Positions 17,652 to 28,541 are shown, numbered from the stretch's first letter. The stretch is DNA of 64,000 nt from Neolewinella litorea (GCF_004803465.1 NZ_SRSF01000003.1:62001-126000), one strand, 5' to 3'. The notes: a model not told the origin generated them from the letters alone. Numbers and translations: made by a program.

Positions 17652-18485
17652 TCAGGGGGTGGCCGAATGTGTGGTCACCGTCACGGGCTTACCAAGGAAT
17701 TTCAGCACAGCCTCATTGAAGCGCTGCACTTCTTCCAGGTTGCATAGGTGGCCGCAACCCTCCAGCACTACGAGCTGGGCGTGGTGGGCCTGCTTCTTGG
17801 CGAAGCGCTCGGCGGCCTCCAGGAACACGTGATCCTGCCCGCCCATGACGATCAAACTTGAGGTGCGCAGCTTGCGCCGGTAGAACCTCTTCACGATGGA
17901 AAAGAAGTCGCGGTACAGGCCCAGCCACTTGAGAAACTCACCGGGCGTGAGTTTCTTCGACTGCAAGCGGTAAAGTCGGCGACTGGGCGCGTGGTTCTCC
18001 CGCGGCAGCACGATCAGGATGAAGGTGTCGTAAATCCAGCGGAAGGGAACGAAGTAGCTGAGGAACTTCCCGCTGTGTGCGAACAGCCTGATTTTCCAGT
18101 CGGCCTTGAACACCCCGCCGGCCATGATCATGGACTCGATGAGTTCGGGGCGGCGGTCGTAAAGCCGCTGCAGTACAATACTGCCCAGCGAAAGGGAGAG
18201 GAAGTGTGCGCGGGTCACGCCCACGTGGTCGATGGTGCGCAGCACGTCATCGGTCACGATGTCGAAATCGTAGCTGCTGTACTCGGGCTCCAGGTCCTTG
18301 CTGTACCCGTGGTCGCGCATGTCGATCAGCAGGAGATTGAAGAAGGGCTTAAAGGCCTTGACCTGGTGCTTCCAGGTGATGGAGCTGCCCCCGGCGCCGT
18401 GAATGAATACCATCCACTCGGCCGGCGCGTCCTGCCGGTAGATCGTGTGGTGTAGAATGCCGGCCGCGCGGACTTTTTGCTCCAT
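17652..18485 (-). CDS. Alpha/beta-fold hydrolase
   Basis: 277 residues. The oxyanion-hole motif FIHGAGGSSITW, the nucleophile elbow LSLSLGSIVLQ (Ser in place of the first Gly of GxSxG), the acid near MGGQDHVF and the catalytic His in GCGHLCNLE are all present, so it should be active. No signal peptide; substrate unknown. Between residues about 140 and 200 it has a basic, aromatic cap (FRWIYDTFILIVLP). Confidence 0.9.
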   Translation of the reverse strand: MEQKVRAAGILHHTIYRQDAPAEWMVFIHGAGGSSITWKHQVKAFKPFFNLLLIDMRDHGYSKDLEPEYSSYDFDIVTDDVLRTIDHVGVTRAHFLSLSLGSIVLQRLYDRRPELIESMIMAGGVFKADWKIRLFAHSGKFLSYFVPFRWIYDTFILIVLPRENHAPSRRLYRLQSKKLTPGEFLKWLGLYRDFFSIVKRFYRRKLRTSSLIVMGGQDHVFLEAAERFAKKQAHHAQLVVLEGCGHLCNLEEVQRFNEAVLKFLGKPVTVTTHSATP

Positions 18486-18692
18486 AGGGGTACTAACGTC
18501 GGACCATCGTTAAGGGTTTGTAAGGTAAAGCCCCGAAAAGCGCCGCTGGTATTAAGCCTACATTAAATCCGGGCCGCAAGCGGGCGCGGCCTAATTCTAT
18601 GCCTTAAATTCACGGTCGCAAACCGCTGCCAGCCACTGTTTTAGTGCAGCACAAAATTATTCTATCACCCCGTGACCTTTCACCCAAGCAGG

Positions 18693-19286
18693 ATGAGCGA
18701 TCGTCATCTCCAACTCGCCGTTTTCCGGCTCAACGACATGTGCGTTGGGGTGCAGGAGGGTATGGACCGCTTCCTGCCCACCGCTTCCCTGGAGAAGATG
18801 CCCGGCGTGGAAGCCACCTTCACCTGGTTGCGCAAGCGCGGCGTGCGCATTTGCCTGCTTAGCGATTACGACCGCGACGATACGCGGCTCCTGCTGCGCC
18901 GCCTGGGGTGGTCGGTCGACGAGACCGGAACGGTACAGGAGATCATCACCCGGCAGTCCGAAAAGGACAATCCGGTGCGTCTGGCCCAGGAGAACGCCGG
19001 CCTCGACAGCCCCGGCCTCTGCTTCGTGGCGGCCGATACGCCCCGCCTGCTCGAGCAGGCCTTCGCGGCCCGCGTACATTTCGCCCTGGCCATTTGCAAC
19101 GGGCGTCACACCTACAATGAACTGGCCGTGGCCCCCCACCACGCCATGCTGGACTCCCTAATCCAGTTGCCCAACTTCTTGCTGCAGCACCTGCCGGCCG
19201 CCGGAGAGTGTCCGCCGGCGAAGCCCCGCACTGGTGGTTTCTCCCTGCCCCGCTTGCGCTTGCCCCGTCCGCTATCCAGGCGGTAA
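18693..19286 (+). CDS. Phosphonatase-like HAD protein without the motif I nucleophile
   Basis: 197 residues from the ATG at 18693, preceded by AAGCAGG; an in-frame GTG lies 21 nt upstream. The C-terminal half matches phosphonatase-like HAD hydrolases (VAADTPRLLEQAF, then NGRHTYNELAVAPHHAMLDS), as does motif II (ICLLSDYDRDDT). Motif I, which should read like FDMAGTT with a nucleophilic Asp, is instead AVFRLNDMCVG, so the catalytic Asp is gone. The protein is probably not a phosphatase by the usual mechanism. It ends 32 nt before ftsY. Confidence 0.72.
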   Translation: MSDRHLQLAVFRLNDMCVGVQEGMDRFLPTASLEKMPGVEATFTWLRKRGVRICLLSDYDRDDTRLLLRRLGWSVDETGTVQEIITRQSEKDNPVRLAQENAGLDSPGLCFVAADTPRLLEQAFAARVHFALAICNGRHTYNELAVAPHHAMLDSLIQLPNFLLQHLPAAGECPPAKPRTGGFSLPRLRLPRPLSRR

Positions 19287-19318
19287 ACGTTACCTTCGCG
19301 GCTGCAAACAGCCGACGT

Positions 19319-20281
19319 ATGAGTTTCTTCAAGAAGTTTTTTACCCCCGAAAAGAAAGAGGACCTCGACAAGGGCCTGGAAAAGACCAAACAGGGATTTT
19401 TCAATAAGCTCGGTCGGGCCGTAGCCGGCAAGGACCAGGTGGATGAGGAAGTGCTCGACGAGCTCGAGAGCGTGCTCATCAGCAGCGACGTCGGGCTCGA
19501 CACCACCATCAAGATCATCGAGCGCATCGAGGCGCGCGTCGCCGAGGAACGTTACCTCAATACCAGTGAGCTGAACGAGATCCTGCGCGACGAAATCGTC
19601 AAACTGCTGGCCGAGCAGAACCAGGAAGACTACGACGACTACGAGCTGCCCACCACCGAGCGCCCCGCCATCATCCTGGTCGTCGGCGTCAACGGGGTAG
19701 GGAAGACCACCACCATCGGCAAACTTGCCCACCAGTTCCAGCAGCGCGGCCACAAGGTGGTACTCGGGGCGGCCGATACCTTCCGTGCCGCGGCCGTTGA
19801 CCAACTGGGCATCTGGGCCGAGCGCGTCGGGTGCGACTTCTACAGCAAGGGCATGAACACCGATCCGGCAGCCGTGGCCTACGAGACGGTGCAGTACGCC
19901 AAGAAGAACAACTGCGACGTGGCCATCATCGATACGGCCGGTCGCCTCCACACGAAGTTCAATCTGATGAAGGAGCTCTCCAAGATCAAGCGCTCCGTCA
20001 CCAAAGCCATGCCGGGTGCCCCCCATGAGGTGATGCTCGTACTGGACGCCACCACCGGCCAGAACGCCATTGAGCAGGCCAAGGCCTTCACGGAAGCCAC
20101 CGAGGTGAACGCCCTCACCCTCACCAAGCTAGACGGCACGGCGAAGGGCGGCGTCGCCATCGGAATCACCGACCAGTTCCGCGTCCCGATCCGCTATATC
20201 GGGGTCGGGGAGGGCATCGACCACCTGCAGGTCTTCAACAAACGGGCCTTCGTGGACAGCCTTTTCGGAGATACTTTCTAA
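19319..20281 (+). CDS. ftsY: Signal recognition particle receptor FtsY
   Basis: 320 residues from the ATG at 19319; a longer in-frame start overlaps the HAD gene. The NG GTPase domain is complete: GVNGVGKTTT at about 123-132, AADTFRAAAVDQL, DTAGRLHTKFN, TKLDGTAKGG. There is no acidic A domain, only a short basic N-terminus (SFFKKFFTPEKK), as in many bacteria. It docks the SRP-ribosome complex to the membrane for SecY. TACCTTCG at 19291-19298 resembles a -7 box. Confidence 0.97.
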   Translation: MSFFKKFFTPEKKEDLDKGLEKTKQGFFNKLGRAVAGKDQVDEEVLDELESVLISSDVGLDTTIKIIERIEARVAEERYLNTSELNEILRDEIVKLLAEQNQEDYDDYELPTTERPAIILVVGVNGVGKTTTIGKLAHQFQQRGHKVVLGAADTFRAAAVDQLGIWAERVGCDFYSKGMNTDPAAVAYETVQYAKKNNCDVAIIDTAGRLHTKFNLMKELSKIKRSVTKAMPGAPHEVMLVLDATTGQNAIEQAKAFTEATEVNALTLTKLDGTAKGGVAIGITDQFRVPIRYIGVGEGIDHLQVFNKRAFVDSLFGDTF

Positions 20282-20477
20282 ATTTTCCGCTTGGGATATC
20301 GGGCCGCCGGAGCGCGGGTTCCAGGGTCCGGCAAAGGCGCCAGGGGAGTGGGTACGGGCAATCCGGCTTTGCCACCCTGTGCGGCAGCGCCTGCGGCTGA
20401 CGCATGCGGCACCGGCGCTCCGCCGCAAAAAAATGATACGGAGCGTCAGTACGTTAGGTTTTACCAAAAGAAAATTA

Positions 20478-20485
20478 TACCTTTG
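20478..20485 (+). promoter_or_regulatory. Bacteroidota-type -7 box for the str operon
   Basis: TACCTTTG fits TAnnTTTG, 65 nt upstream of rpsL, in a 269-bp gap after ftsY. The upstream -33 region reads GTTAGG rather than a clear TTG. This is the likely main promoter of rpsL-rpsG-fusA and the genes that follow. Confidence 0.65.
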
Positions 20486-20550
20486 TGCTCGCTTTTTCAG
20501 GAGGTAGGCCTCTGGTAATATAAAAAGCGTTCGTAAAGCAAAGAAAACGT

Positions 20551-20925
20551 ATGCCTACAATCAATCAACTAGTGCGGAAGGGCCGCAAGCAGATCAAGGA
20601 GTCGAGCAAGTCGCGCGCCCTGGATGCCTGTCCGCAAAAACGCGGCGTCTGTACCCGTGTGTACACCACCACGCCCAAGAAGCCTAACTCCGCCCTGCGG
20701 AAGGTGGCTAAAGTGCGTCTTACCAACGGTATCGAGGTGATCGCCTATATCCCCGGTGAAGGACACAACCTCCAAGAACACAGCATCGTGCTGATCCGCG
20801 GCGGTCGTGTAAAAGACCTACCCGGTGTGCGCTACACCATCGTACGTGGAGCCCTGGATACGGCCGGCGTTGCCAACCGTAAGCAGGCCCGCTCGAAGTA
20901 CGGTGCCAAGCGTCCAAAAAAGTAA
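20551..20925 (+). CDS. rpsL: 30S ribosomal protein S12
   Basis: 124 residues. The decoding-centre loop [14 protein letters not shown] is intact, with lysines at 43 and 44 that give streptomycin sensitivity in other bacteria, and [11 protein letters not shown] carries Asp89, the usual RimO methylthiolation site. First gene of the ribosomal run. Confidence 0.98.
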   Translation: MPTINQLVRKGRKQIKESSKSRALDACPQKRGVCTRVYTTTPKKPNSALRKVAKVRLTNGIEVIAYIPGEGHNLQEHSIVLIRGGRVKDLPGVRYTIVRGALDTAGVANRKQARSKYGAKRPKK

Positions 20926-20996
20926 TTAATAAGTAAGAGGTGCACCTCCCAATAGGTGGCCACCGGTCGGGAACGACCATCTGAAGCTAAGCAACA

Positions 20997-21473
20997 ATGC
21001 GTAAAAGAAAACCAAAACTCCGGATCGTTACTCCGGACCCCCGCTTCGGGGACACGCTGGTCACCCAGTTCGTTAACAACCTGATGTACTCCGGTAAGAA
21101 GAGCACGGCATTCGCCGTCTTCTATGATGCCATGGACATCATCAAGGAACGGATCGCCAACGAAGAGATCGACGAATACGAAGTGTGGAAGCGCGCCATC
21201 AACAATGCCATGCCGCAGGTTGAGGTCCGCAGTCGCCGCATCGGCGGTGCTACCTTCCAGATCCCGACCGAGATCCGCGGCAAGCGGAAAATGTCGATCG
21301 GCATGAAGTGGCTCGTTCGTTTCGCCCGCCAGCGCAGCGGCAAGGGTTTCGCCGAGAAGCTCGCCGCCGAACTGCTCGCCGCCAGCCGCAACGAAGGACT
21401 GGCCGTAAAGCGGAAGGAAGAGACCCACAAGATGGCCGAATCCAACCGTGCCTTTGCCCACTACGGGCGGTAA
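20997..21473 (+). CDS. rpsG: 30S ribosomal protein S7
   Basis: 158 residues, typical length. RRIGGATFQIPTEI and the RNA-binding helices are standard, ending EETHKMAESNRAFAHYGR. It nucleates assembly of the 30S head. 71 nt after rpsL, 46 nt before fusA, the normal str order. Confidence 0.98.
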   Translation: MRKRKPKLRIVTPDPRFGDTLVTQFVNNLMYSGKKSTAFAVFYDAMDIIKERIANEEIDEYEVWKRAINNAMPQVEVRSRRIGGATFQIPTEIRGKRKMSIGMKWLVRFARQRSGKGFAEKLAAELLAASRNEGLAVKRKEETHKMAESNRAFAHYGR

Positions 21474-21519
21474 AATTGACCCCTTTCAATTTTACAACTA
21501 AAATTTAAAACTCCCTGCC

Positions 21520-23652
21520 ATGGCAACGGATCTGAAATATACCCGAAACATCGGTATTGCTGCCCACATCGATGCGGGTAAGACCACCACTACCGAACGC
21601 ATTCTTTACTACACCGGCATCTCCCACAAGATCGGTGAGGTGCACGACGGTGCGGCCACCATGGACTGGATGGAGCAAGAGCAGGAGCGTGGTATCACCA
21701 TTACTTCGGCCGCTACCCACACCAAGTGGATCTGGAAAGATCAGAGCTATACCTTCAACATCATCGATACCCCCGGCCACGTGGACTTTACCGTAGAGGT
21801 GAACCGCTCGCTGCGCGTACTGGATGGTCTGGTATTTCTGTTCTGCGCCGTATCCGGTGTTGAGCCCCAGTCGGAAACCAACTGGCGCCTGGCCAACAAC
21901 TACAAGGTGCCCCGCATTGGATTCGTCAACAAGATGGACCGTTCGGGCGCTGACTTCTTCGCCGTCGTCAAAGACGTAGAGGAAAAGCTCGGTTCCAAGG
22001 CGATCCCCCTGCAGGTACCCATCGGTGCCGAGGAGCGCTTCAAGGGCGTAGTTGACCTGATCACCATGCAGGCCATCGTCTGGAACGAAGAGGACCAGGG
22101 CATGACCTTCGAAGTGATCGAAACCCCCGAGGATCTGGTCGAAACCGTTGGTGAGTGGCGCGAGAAGCTGCTCGAAGCCGTAGCCGAATACGACGAAAGC
22201 CTGCTGGAAAAGTACTTCGAGGATCCCGAAAGCATCAGCGTAGAGGAGGTCCGCAAGGCTGTCCGCGACGCCGTCACGGATGCCGCCTTCGTACCCATGA
22301 TGTGCGGTTCCGCCTTCAAGAACAAGGGTGTACAGGCCGTGCTTGACGCCGTCTGTGCTTACCTGCCCAGCCCGATCGACGTACCCCCGATCAAGGGTAC
22401 CCACCCCGACGATGAGGAGAAGATCCTCACCCGTAAGCCCTCCGTGGACGAGCCCTTCGCCGCGCTGGCCTTCAAGATCGCCACTGACCCCTTCGTGGGC
22501 CGCCTGGCCTTCATGCGGGTCTACTCGGGTAAGCTCGAAGCTGGATCCTACGTGAAGAATACCCGCAGCGACTCCAAAGAGCGGATCTCGCGCCTCTACC
22601 AGATGCACGCTAACAAGCAGGAAAGCATCGACAGGGTAGAAGCCGGTGACATCGCCGCCGCCGTAGGTTTCAAGGACATCCGCACCGGAGATACCCTGTG
22701 TGATGCCGACCACCCCATCGTGCTGGAAAGCATGGTGTTCCCCGACCCCGTGATCGGTGTAGCGGTGGAGCCCAAGACGCAGAAAGACATCGACAAGCTG
22801 GGCATGGCCCTGAGTAAACTGGCCGAGGAGGATCCCACCTTCCAGGTCAAGTACGACGAGGACACCAACCAGACCGTCATCAGCGGTATGGGTGAGCTAC
22901 ACCTGGAAATCATCGTGGACCGCCTCAAGCGCGAGTTCAAGGTGGAAGCCAACGTCGGTGCTCCCCAGGTTAACTACAAGGAGGCACTCTTCAATACCGT
23001 CACGCACCGTGAGCGCCTGAAGAAGCAGTCCGGTGGTTCGGGTCTGTTCGCCGACATGAGCTTCGACCTCGGCCCCGCCGACGAAGAGTTCCTGGAAAGC
23101 GAGGACTTCAAGAGCGGCAAGGAAAGTTTGCAGTTCGTTTGGGACATCGTAGGTGGCTCGATCGACAAGAACTACCAGAAGCCGATCCGCGACGGATTCA
23201 AGGCGATGATGAAGAACGGCGTCCTGGCCGGCTACACCATCGACAGCATGAAGGTTCGGGTATTCGACGGTGCCATGCACTCGGTCGACTCCAAGCCGAT
23301 CGCTTTCGAACTCTGTGCCAAGGAAGGCTTCAAGGCTGCCGCCAATCAGGCCCAGCCCAAGTTGCTCGAACCGATCATGGAAGTGGTCATCATCACCCCG
23401 GAGGAATACACCGGTAACGTGATCGGCGACCTCAACCGTCGCCGTGGCCTGCCGAAAGGACAGAACCCCGTGACCGGTGGTGCCGTGCGGATCACCGCCG
23501 ACGTGCCCCTGAGCGAAATGTTCGGCTACGTCACCGACCTGCGTACCATCACTTCCGGCCGTGCCAACTCCAGCATGACCTTCAGCCACTACGCCGAGGC
23601 CCCCCAAGGCGTAGCCAAGGAGATCATTGCCAAAGCTCGCGGCGAGGCTTAA
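21520..23652 (+). CDS. fusA: Elongation factor G
   Basis: 710 residues. The G1 loop [16 protein letters not shown]3 DTPGHVDFT and G4 [11 protein letters not shown] show the GTPase, followed by domains II to V. It moves tRNA and mRNA through the ribosome after peptide transfer. This is the canonical str-operon copy. The tuf gene that usually follows in other phyla is not present here. Confidence 0.98.
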   Translation: MATDLKYTRNIGIAAHIDAGKTTTTERILYYTGISHKIGEVHDGAATMDWMEQEQERGITITSAATHTKWIWKDQSYTFNIIDTPGHVDFTVEVNRSLRVLDGLVFLFCAVSGVEPQSETNWRLANNYKVPRIGFVNKMDRSGADFFAVVKDVEEKLGSKAIPLQVPIGAEERFKGVVDLITMQAIVWNEEDQGMTFEVIETPEDLVETVGEWREKLLEAVAEYDESLLEKYFEDPESISVEEVRKAVRDAVTDAAFVPMMCGSAFKNKGVQAVLDAVCAYLPSPIDVPPIKGTHPDDEEKILTRKPSVDEPFAALAFKIATDPFVGRLAFMRVYSGKLEAGSYVKNTRSDSKERISRLYQMHANKQESIDRVEAGDIAAAVGFKDIRTGDTLCDADHPIVLESMVFPDPVIGVAVEPKTQKDIDKLGMALSKLAEEDPTFQVKYDEDTNQTVISGMGELHLEIIVDRLKREFKVEANVGAPQVNYKEALFNTVTHRERLKKQSGGSGLFADMSFDLGPADEEFLESEDFKSGKESLQFVWDIVGGSIDKNYQKPIRDGFKAMMKNGVLAGYTIDSMKVRVFDGAMHSVDSKPIAFELCAKEGFKAAANQAQPKLLEPIMEVVIITPEEYTGNVIGDLNRRRGLPKGQNPVTGGAVRITADVPLSEMFGYVTDLRTITSGRANSSMTFSHYAEAPQGVAKEIIAKARGEA

Positions 23653-23703
23653 ACACTAATCAACCCCGGAGAGAATGCTCTTCGGATCTCAAGGGCTAAA
23701 GGC

Positions 23704-23750
23704 GTAAGGGAGTTTTATCGGGCTAGGCCCGCACTCCTTTACTCCCTTAC
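23704..23750 (+). promoter_or_regulatory. Hairpin in the fusA-rpsJ spacer
   Basis: GTAAGGGAGT (23704-23713) pairs with ACTCCCTTAC (23741-23750), and CGGGC-TAG-GCCCG forms an inner hairpin at 23719-23731. No T-run follows, so it is more likely a processing or regulatory element than a terminator. It lies 30 nt before rpsJ. Confidence 0.55.
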
Positions 23751-23779
23751 TCCTTACCATCTTGAAATTTAAAACTGGC

Positions 23780-24088
23780 ATGAATCAGAAAATTCGCATT
23801 AAGCTGCGGTCCTACGATCATAACCTGGTAGACAAGTCCACCGAGAAGATCGTCAAGACCGTTAAGAACAGTGGGGCCATTGTAACCGGCCCGATTCCGC
23901 TGCCCACCGAGAAAGATATTTACACCGTTCTGCGCTCGCCGCACGTAAATAAGAAATCCCGGGAGCAGTTTCAATTGCGCACCCACAAGCGCCTCATCGA
24001 GATCTATACCCCCAACCAAAAGACGGTGGATGCCCTGGCGAAGCTGGAGCTTCCCAGTGGGGTAGACATTCAGGTGAAGCTGACGTAA
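23780..24088 (+). CDS. rpsJ: 30S ribosomal protein S10
   Basis: 102 residues from the ATG at 23780 ([20 protein letters not shown]). An in-frame TTG 18 nt upstream is not needed. In other bacteria S10 also takes part in NusB-dependent antitermination. First gene of the S10 set, after a hairpin-bearing 127-bp spacer. Confidence 0.97.
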   Translation: MNQKIRIKLRSYDHNLVDKSTEKIVKTVKNSGAIVTGPIPLPTEKDIYTVLRSPHVNKKSREQFQLRTHKRLIEIYTPNQKTVDALAKLELPSGVDIQVKLT

Positions 24089-24101
24089 GCGCTGCTCGCT
24101 T

Positions 24102-24115
24102 GCCGCTTCGGCGGC
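24102..24115 (+). promoter_or_regulatory. UUCG-capped hairpin after rpsJ
   Basis: GCCGC-TTCG-GCGGC is a 5-bp stem with a stable UUCG tetraloop, 13 nt after the rpsJ stop. A second GC-rich hairpin is possible at about 24168-24197. No T-run, so RNA stability or processing is more likely than termination. Confidence 0.5.
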
Positions 24116-24212
24116 GGTTGGACCATTATTTAGTTAACTGCTCCTTTCCTCAGTAGGCCGGGAGCATACCGCCCGCTCCCCATCAGCGGGGAAGGCGGAT
24201 AAATTTAGACCA

Positions 24213-24833
24213 ATGAACGGTATAATTGGTAAGAAAGTCGGGATGACATCCATCTTCGACGATGCGGGCCGCAACGTGGCCTGTACGGTCATTGAGGCCG
24301 GACCCTGCGTAGTTACGCAGGTTAAAACTGACGATACGGATCAGTACAACGCCCTGCAGCTGGCCTACGGCGAGCGCAAGGAAAAGAAGACCAGCAAGCA
24401 GCTGGCCGGCCACTTCAAGGCCGCAGACACCTCTCCGAAGACCGACGTCATCGAGTTCCGTGACATGAACCTCACCAAGGCGCTGGGCGACACCGTCACC
24501 GTCGATGAGGTATTCGTGGAAGGCGACCTCTGTGCTGCCGTCGGTACCAGCAAGGGTAAAGGTTTCCAGGGCGTAGTAAAGCGCCACAACTTCAAGGGCG
24601 TAAACGACGCCACCCACGGTCAGCACAACCGCCAACGGGCCCCCGGCTCGATTGGTGCCGCCAGCTACCCCGCCCGCGTTTTCAAGGGCATGCGGATGGC
24701 CGGCCGCGACGGTGGTGGAAGGGTCACGATCAAGAACCTTCGGGTACTGAAAGTATTCCCTGACCGCAACCTGATCCTGGTAAAGGGCGCCGTACCCGGA
24801 CCCAAGGGGGGAACCGTAATTCTTCACAAGTAA
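24213..24833 (+). CDS. rplC: 50S ribosomal protein L3
   Basis: 206 residues. [15 protein letters not shown] begins the barrel, and [20 protein letters not shown] is the loop that reaches towards the peptidyl transferase centre; the Gln in GQHNRQ is the residue methylated in other bacteria. Standard position before rplD. Confidence 0.98.
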   Translation: MNGIIGKKVGMTSIFDDAGRNVACTVIEAGPCVVTQVKTDDTDQYNALQLAYGERKEKKTSKQLAGHFKAADTSPKTDVIEFRDMNLTKALGDTVTVDEVFVEGDLCAAVGTSKGKGFQGVVKRHNFKGVNDATHGQHNRQRAPGSIGAASYPARVFKGMRMAGRDGGGRVTIKNLRVLKVFPDRNLILVKGAVPGPKGGTVILHK

Positions 24834-24860
24834 GGCACCCGCCACAAAAAACAGATAAAC

Positions 24861-25514
24861 ATGAAACTGCAAGTTCATAGTGCAACGGGTGCCGAAACCG
24901 GCCGTGAGGTCGAGCTGCCCGAAAACATCTTTGGCATCGCTCCGAACGAGCACGCCGTATACCTGGCCGTCAAGGCCTACCTGGCCGCCCAGCGGCAGGG
25001 TACCCACAAGGCCAAGGAGCGCGGCGAAGTAGCCGGTTCCACCAAGAAGCTGCACAAGCAGAAGGGTACCGGTGGATCGCGGAAGGGCGACATCAAGAAC
25101 CCCCTCTTCCGCAGTGGTGGACGCATCTTCGGCCCCCGCCCCCGTACCTACGGCATCAAGCTCAACAAGCGCGTCAAACTGACCGCCCGGGCTTCCGCAC
25201 TTTCGGCCAAGGCCGCTGACGGAAAGATCAAACTGGTAGAAGATCTCCAGTTCGATGCCCCGAAGACCAAGGAATTCGTTAAATTCCTGGATGCCGTAAA
25301 GGCCACCGAAGGAAAGGTACTGCTGATCACCGCCGAGAACAACGCCAACGTCTTTCGCAGCGGCCGCAACCTGCCCAACAGCACCATCGTCAGTGCCGGT
25401 GCCCTAAACACCTACGAAGTAATGCGCGCCTCCACGATCCTCATCGCCGAGGGTGCAATTGATAAACTGAAGGAGCAATTCGCCCCCTTCGAAACCACAA
25501 CGACCAATGGCTAA
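24861..25514 (+). CDS. rplD: 50S ribosomal protein L4
   Basis: 217 residues. The tunnel loop HKQKGTGGSRKGDIKNPLFR is present. In other bacteria L4 represses its own operon; no E. coli-type leader was recognised here. Its end overlaps rplW by 8 nt, showing coupled translation. Confidence 0.97.
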   Translation: MKLQVHSATGAETGREVELPENIFGIAPNEHAVYLAVKAYLAAQRQGTHKAKERGEVAGSTKKLHKQKGTGGSRKGDIKNPLFRSGGRIFGPRPRTYGIKLNKRVKLTARASALSAKAADGKIKLVEDLQFDAPKTKEFVKFLDAVKATEGKVLLITAENNANVFRSGRNLPNSTIVSAGALNTYEVMRASTILIAEGAIDKLKEQFAPFETTTTNG

Positions 25515-25803
25515 GAATATCCTCATCAAGTCGGTAGTTTCGGAAAAGGCCGAGCTACTCAGCGAAAACCAGGAACAGTACACCTTCGTGGTGGACAAAT
25601 CCGCGAACAAGATTCAGGTCCGCAACGCCGTCGAGGCCCGCTACGGGGTAACCGTAGATTCGGTCAACACGATGAACATGCCGGGCAAGACTAAAAACAG
25701 ATCGACCAAGTCGGGCGTCATCCGCGGTCGGGTATCCGGTTACAAAAAAGCCGTTATCACCCTGATCGAAGGCGACACCATCGACTTGTACAACGAATAT
25801 TAA
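25507..25803 (+). CDS. rplW: 50S ribosomal protein L23
   Basis: 98 residues, beginning MAKNILIKSVVSEKAELLSE. L23 sits at the tunnel exit and binds SRP and trigger factor. Overlaps the end of rplD by 8 nt. Confidence 0.97.
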   Translation: MAKNILIKSVVSEKAELLSENQEQYTFVVDKSANKIQVRNAVEARYGVTVDSVNTMNMPGKTKNRSTKSGVIRGRVSGYKKAVITLIEGDTIDLYNEY

Positions 25804-25890
25804 AAACCCCGGTGGGTGGGGAGCAGCGGGCCAGGGTCGATCTGGGTACCGTCTTTTTGCTCCGAGATTCACCGGACAACCAGAGCAATA

Positions 25891-26727
<837 letters not shown>

Positions 26728-26730
26728 ATT

Positions 26731-27000
26731 ATGGCACGTTCCCTCAAGAAAGGCCCCTACGTATTTCACAAGCTTTACGATAAGATCGTAAAGTCGCAGG
26801 AAGGCGGCGGTCGCAAAGGCATGATCAAGACCTGGTCGCGGGCATCCATGATCGTTCCCGATATGGTTGGCCTGACCATCGCGGTCCACAACGGCAAAAC
26901 CCACGTTCCGGTGTACGTCACGGAGAACATGGTAGGACACAAGCTCGGTGAGTTTGCCCCTACGCGTTCCTTCCGCGGCCACGGCGGCAAGAAGAAATAG
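26731..27000 (+). CDS. rpsS: 30S ribosomal protein S19
   Basis: 89 residues, [18 protein letters not shown] and the C-terminal FRGHGGKKK. It forms part of the 30S head with S13. Starts 3 nt after rplB. Confidence 0.98.
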   Translation: MARSLKKGPYVFHKLYDKIVKSQEGGGRKGMIKTWSRASMIVPDMVGLTIAVHNGKTHVPVYVTENMVGHKLGEFAPTRSFRGHGGKKK

Positions 27001-27007
27001 TCCTTGA

Positions 27008-27038
27008 TACACTAGTCCGGTGCTTCCGGGCTAGTGTA
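27008..27038 (+). promoter_or_regulatory. Strong hairpin in the rpsS-rplV spacer
   Basis: TACACTAGTCCGG and CCGGGCTAGTGTA form a 13-bp stem (one G-T pair) with a TGCTT loop, 7 nt after the rpsS stop. Not followed by a T-run. The 122-bp spacer is unusually long for this junction, and a stable hairpin in it suggests processing or regulation. Confidence 0.6.
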
Positions 27039-27122
27039 CTTAACAGAGTGAAGGAAGAGTAGGTCCTCGTCGGGATTCCGGCCCGGCTTACTAACCCGTT
27101 CCCTCGTAATTTATCCTATCTA

Positions 27123-27521
27123 ATGGAAGCAACAGCAAGTTTAAATAGCATTCCGATGTCGGTCCGCAAGATGCGGCTCGTCGTCGACCTGATCCGCGGC
27201 AAGCGGGTAGGTGAGGCTCTGGGTATTCTGGAGTACAGCAAGCAGGAAGCCGCCATCTGGCTGCGCAAGAACCTGCTTTCGGCCATTGCCAACTGGGAGT
27301 ACAAGACCGACGGCCTGGAAAGTGCCGATGAGTATGACCTGGTGATCAACGAGATCTTTGCCGACGCCGGTGCCCAGATCAAGCGGTTCCGTCCGGCCCC
27401 CCACGGTCGTGCGCACCGGATCCGGAAGCACAGCTGCCATATTACCATCAAAGTATCCAACAGCGTTCCCCTGCCCAGCGAGGGAGTGGAAGCGTCCGAA
27501 CCCGAAACCGTCCAAGAATAA
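27123..27521 (+). CDS. rplV: 50S ribosomal protein L22
   Basis: 132 residues. LNSIPMSVRKMRLVVDLIRG begins the globular part; FRPAPHGRAHRIRKHSCHI is the tip of the hairpin that lines the exit tunnel. A Glu-rich tail of about 15 residues follows. 6 nt before rpsC. Confidence 0.97.
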   Translation: MEATASLNSIPMSVRKMRLVVDLIRGKRVGEALGILEYSKQEAAIWLRKNLLSAIANWEYKTDGLESADEYDLVINEIFADAGAQIKRFRPAPHGRAHRIRKHSCHITIKVSNSVPLPSEGVEASEPETVQE

Positions 27522-27527
27522 CATACC

Positions 27528-28286
27528 ATGGGTCAGAAGACAAATCCAATTGGTAACCGACTCGGTTACATTCGCGGCTGGGACAGCAACTGGTTCGCCG
27601 ATAAAGACTACGCGGCCAACGTCATTGAAGACGAAAAACTGCGCACCTACCTCGAAACCCGTATCCACAAAGGCGGTATCGCCCGGATCATCATCGAGCG
27701 TACCCTTAAGCGGGTCACCCTCACCATCCACACTTCGCGCCCCGGTATCATTATCGGTAAGGGAGGTAAGGAGATCGACCAGATCCGTGAGGAGCTGCGC
27801 CGGCTTACGGACAAGGACATTCAGATCAACATCATTGAGATCCGCAAGCCGGAACTCGATGCCAATATCGTGGCCGAATCCATCGCCAATCAGATCGAAG
27901 CGCGTATCAACTACCGCCGGGCCATCAAGACGAGCATTGCCTCGACCATGCGTGCCGGTGCTGAAGGTATCAAGATCCGCATCTCCGGTCGTCTGAACGG
28001 TTCGGACATGAGCCGCACCGAAGAATACAAGGAAGGCCGTACGCCCCTGCACACCTTCCGTGCCGATATCGACTACGCCCACAAAGAAGCACACACCGTT
28101 TATGGCCGCATCGGCATCAAGGTATGGCTCTGTAAGGGTGAAGTTCTCGGCAAGCGCGACCTGAACCCCAATGCCGGACTGGCCACCAAAGGTGACCGCG
28201 ACGATCGCCGCAGTGGCGGTGGCGGAGGTGCCGGCGGAGGCGGACGCGGAGGCCGCCGCGGAGGCGGTGGTGGCGGACGTCGCTAG
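27528..28286 (+). CDS. rpsC: 30S ribosomal protein S3 with a Gly/Arg-rich tail
   Basis: 252 residues. The KH domain is clear ([17 protein letters not shown]) and so is the C-terminal S3 domain. After [10 protein letters not shown] the last 30 or so residues are nearly all Gly and Arg (blocks such as [10 protein letters not shown]). Tails on S3 vary between bacteria, but this one looks like an RGG-type RNA-binding tail. The gene is followed by a 290-bp gap with a terminator and a new promoter rather than by rplP. Confidence 0.97.
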   Translation: MGQKTNPIGNRLGYIRGWDSNWFADKDYAANVIEDEKLRTYLETRIHKGGIARIIIERTLKRVTLTIHTSRPGIIIGKGGKEIDQIREELRRLTDKDIQINIIEIRKPELDANIVAESIANQIEARINYRRAIKTSIASTMRAGAEGIKIRISGRLNGSDMSRTEEYKEGRTPLHTFRADIDYAHKEAHTVYGRIGIKVWLCKGEVLGKRDLNPNAGLATKGDRDDRRSGGGGGAGGGGRGGRRGGGGGGRR

Positions 28287-28436
28287 CCATAGCAGAATAC
28301 TACTTTGCCGGTAGCCTTTCTTTCCAACCCATAGCGGGCGGAGAGTGAGCACGCCAGCCGACTTAACCGCCCTGGGCGAGAACAACTGAACCGGGGACCA
28401 TCAAAGTGAAGCTTTGCGCTGGTCCTCATCCCTGAC

Positions 28437-28485
28437 AAGCAGGGTAGCAGCCGGCAAGACGCCCGCTGCTACCTTGCTTTCTTTT
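28437..28485 (+). terminator. Terminator after rpsC
   Basis: AAGCAGGGTAGCAGC (28437-28451) pairs with GCTGCTACCTTGCTT (28465-28479) over 15 bp with one G-U pair and a 13-nt loop, followed by TCTTTT. It would end or reduce transcription between rpsC and rplP. A weaker inverted repeat precedes it (28395-28424, GGACCA/TGGTCC). Confidence 0.8.
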
Positions 28486-28533
28486 GCTCGGAAGAAAAGG
28501 GGCTGTGGATTTTCGATTGTCCCAGGATAATCG

Positions 28534-28541
28534 TACCTTTG
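28534..28541 (+). promoter_or_regulatory. Bacteroidota-type -7 box before rplP
   Basis: TACCTTTG fits TAnnTTTG, identical to the box before rpsL. A TTG lies at 28517-28519, closer than the usual spacing. It sits 36 nt upstream of rplP and 50 nt after the terminator stem, so it probably restarts transcription of the second half of the run. Confidence 0.6.

Noticed and set aside
20282-20550. A small gene between ftsY and rpsL
   Set aside because: The frames seen have no protein character; the stretch is better explained as the promoter and leader of the str operon.
27141-28385. Long minus-strand frame opposite rplV and rpsC
   Set aside because: Antisense shadow of two ribosomal genes, with no domain of its own.
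28395-28424. GGACCA/TGGTCC repeat after rpsC as a terminator
   Set aside because: The stem is interrupted and no T-run follows; the next hairpin at 28437 is much better.
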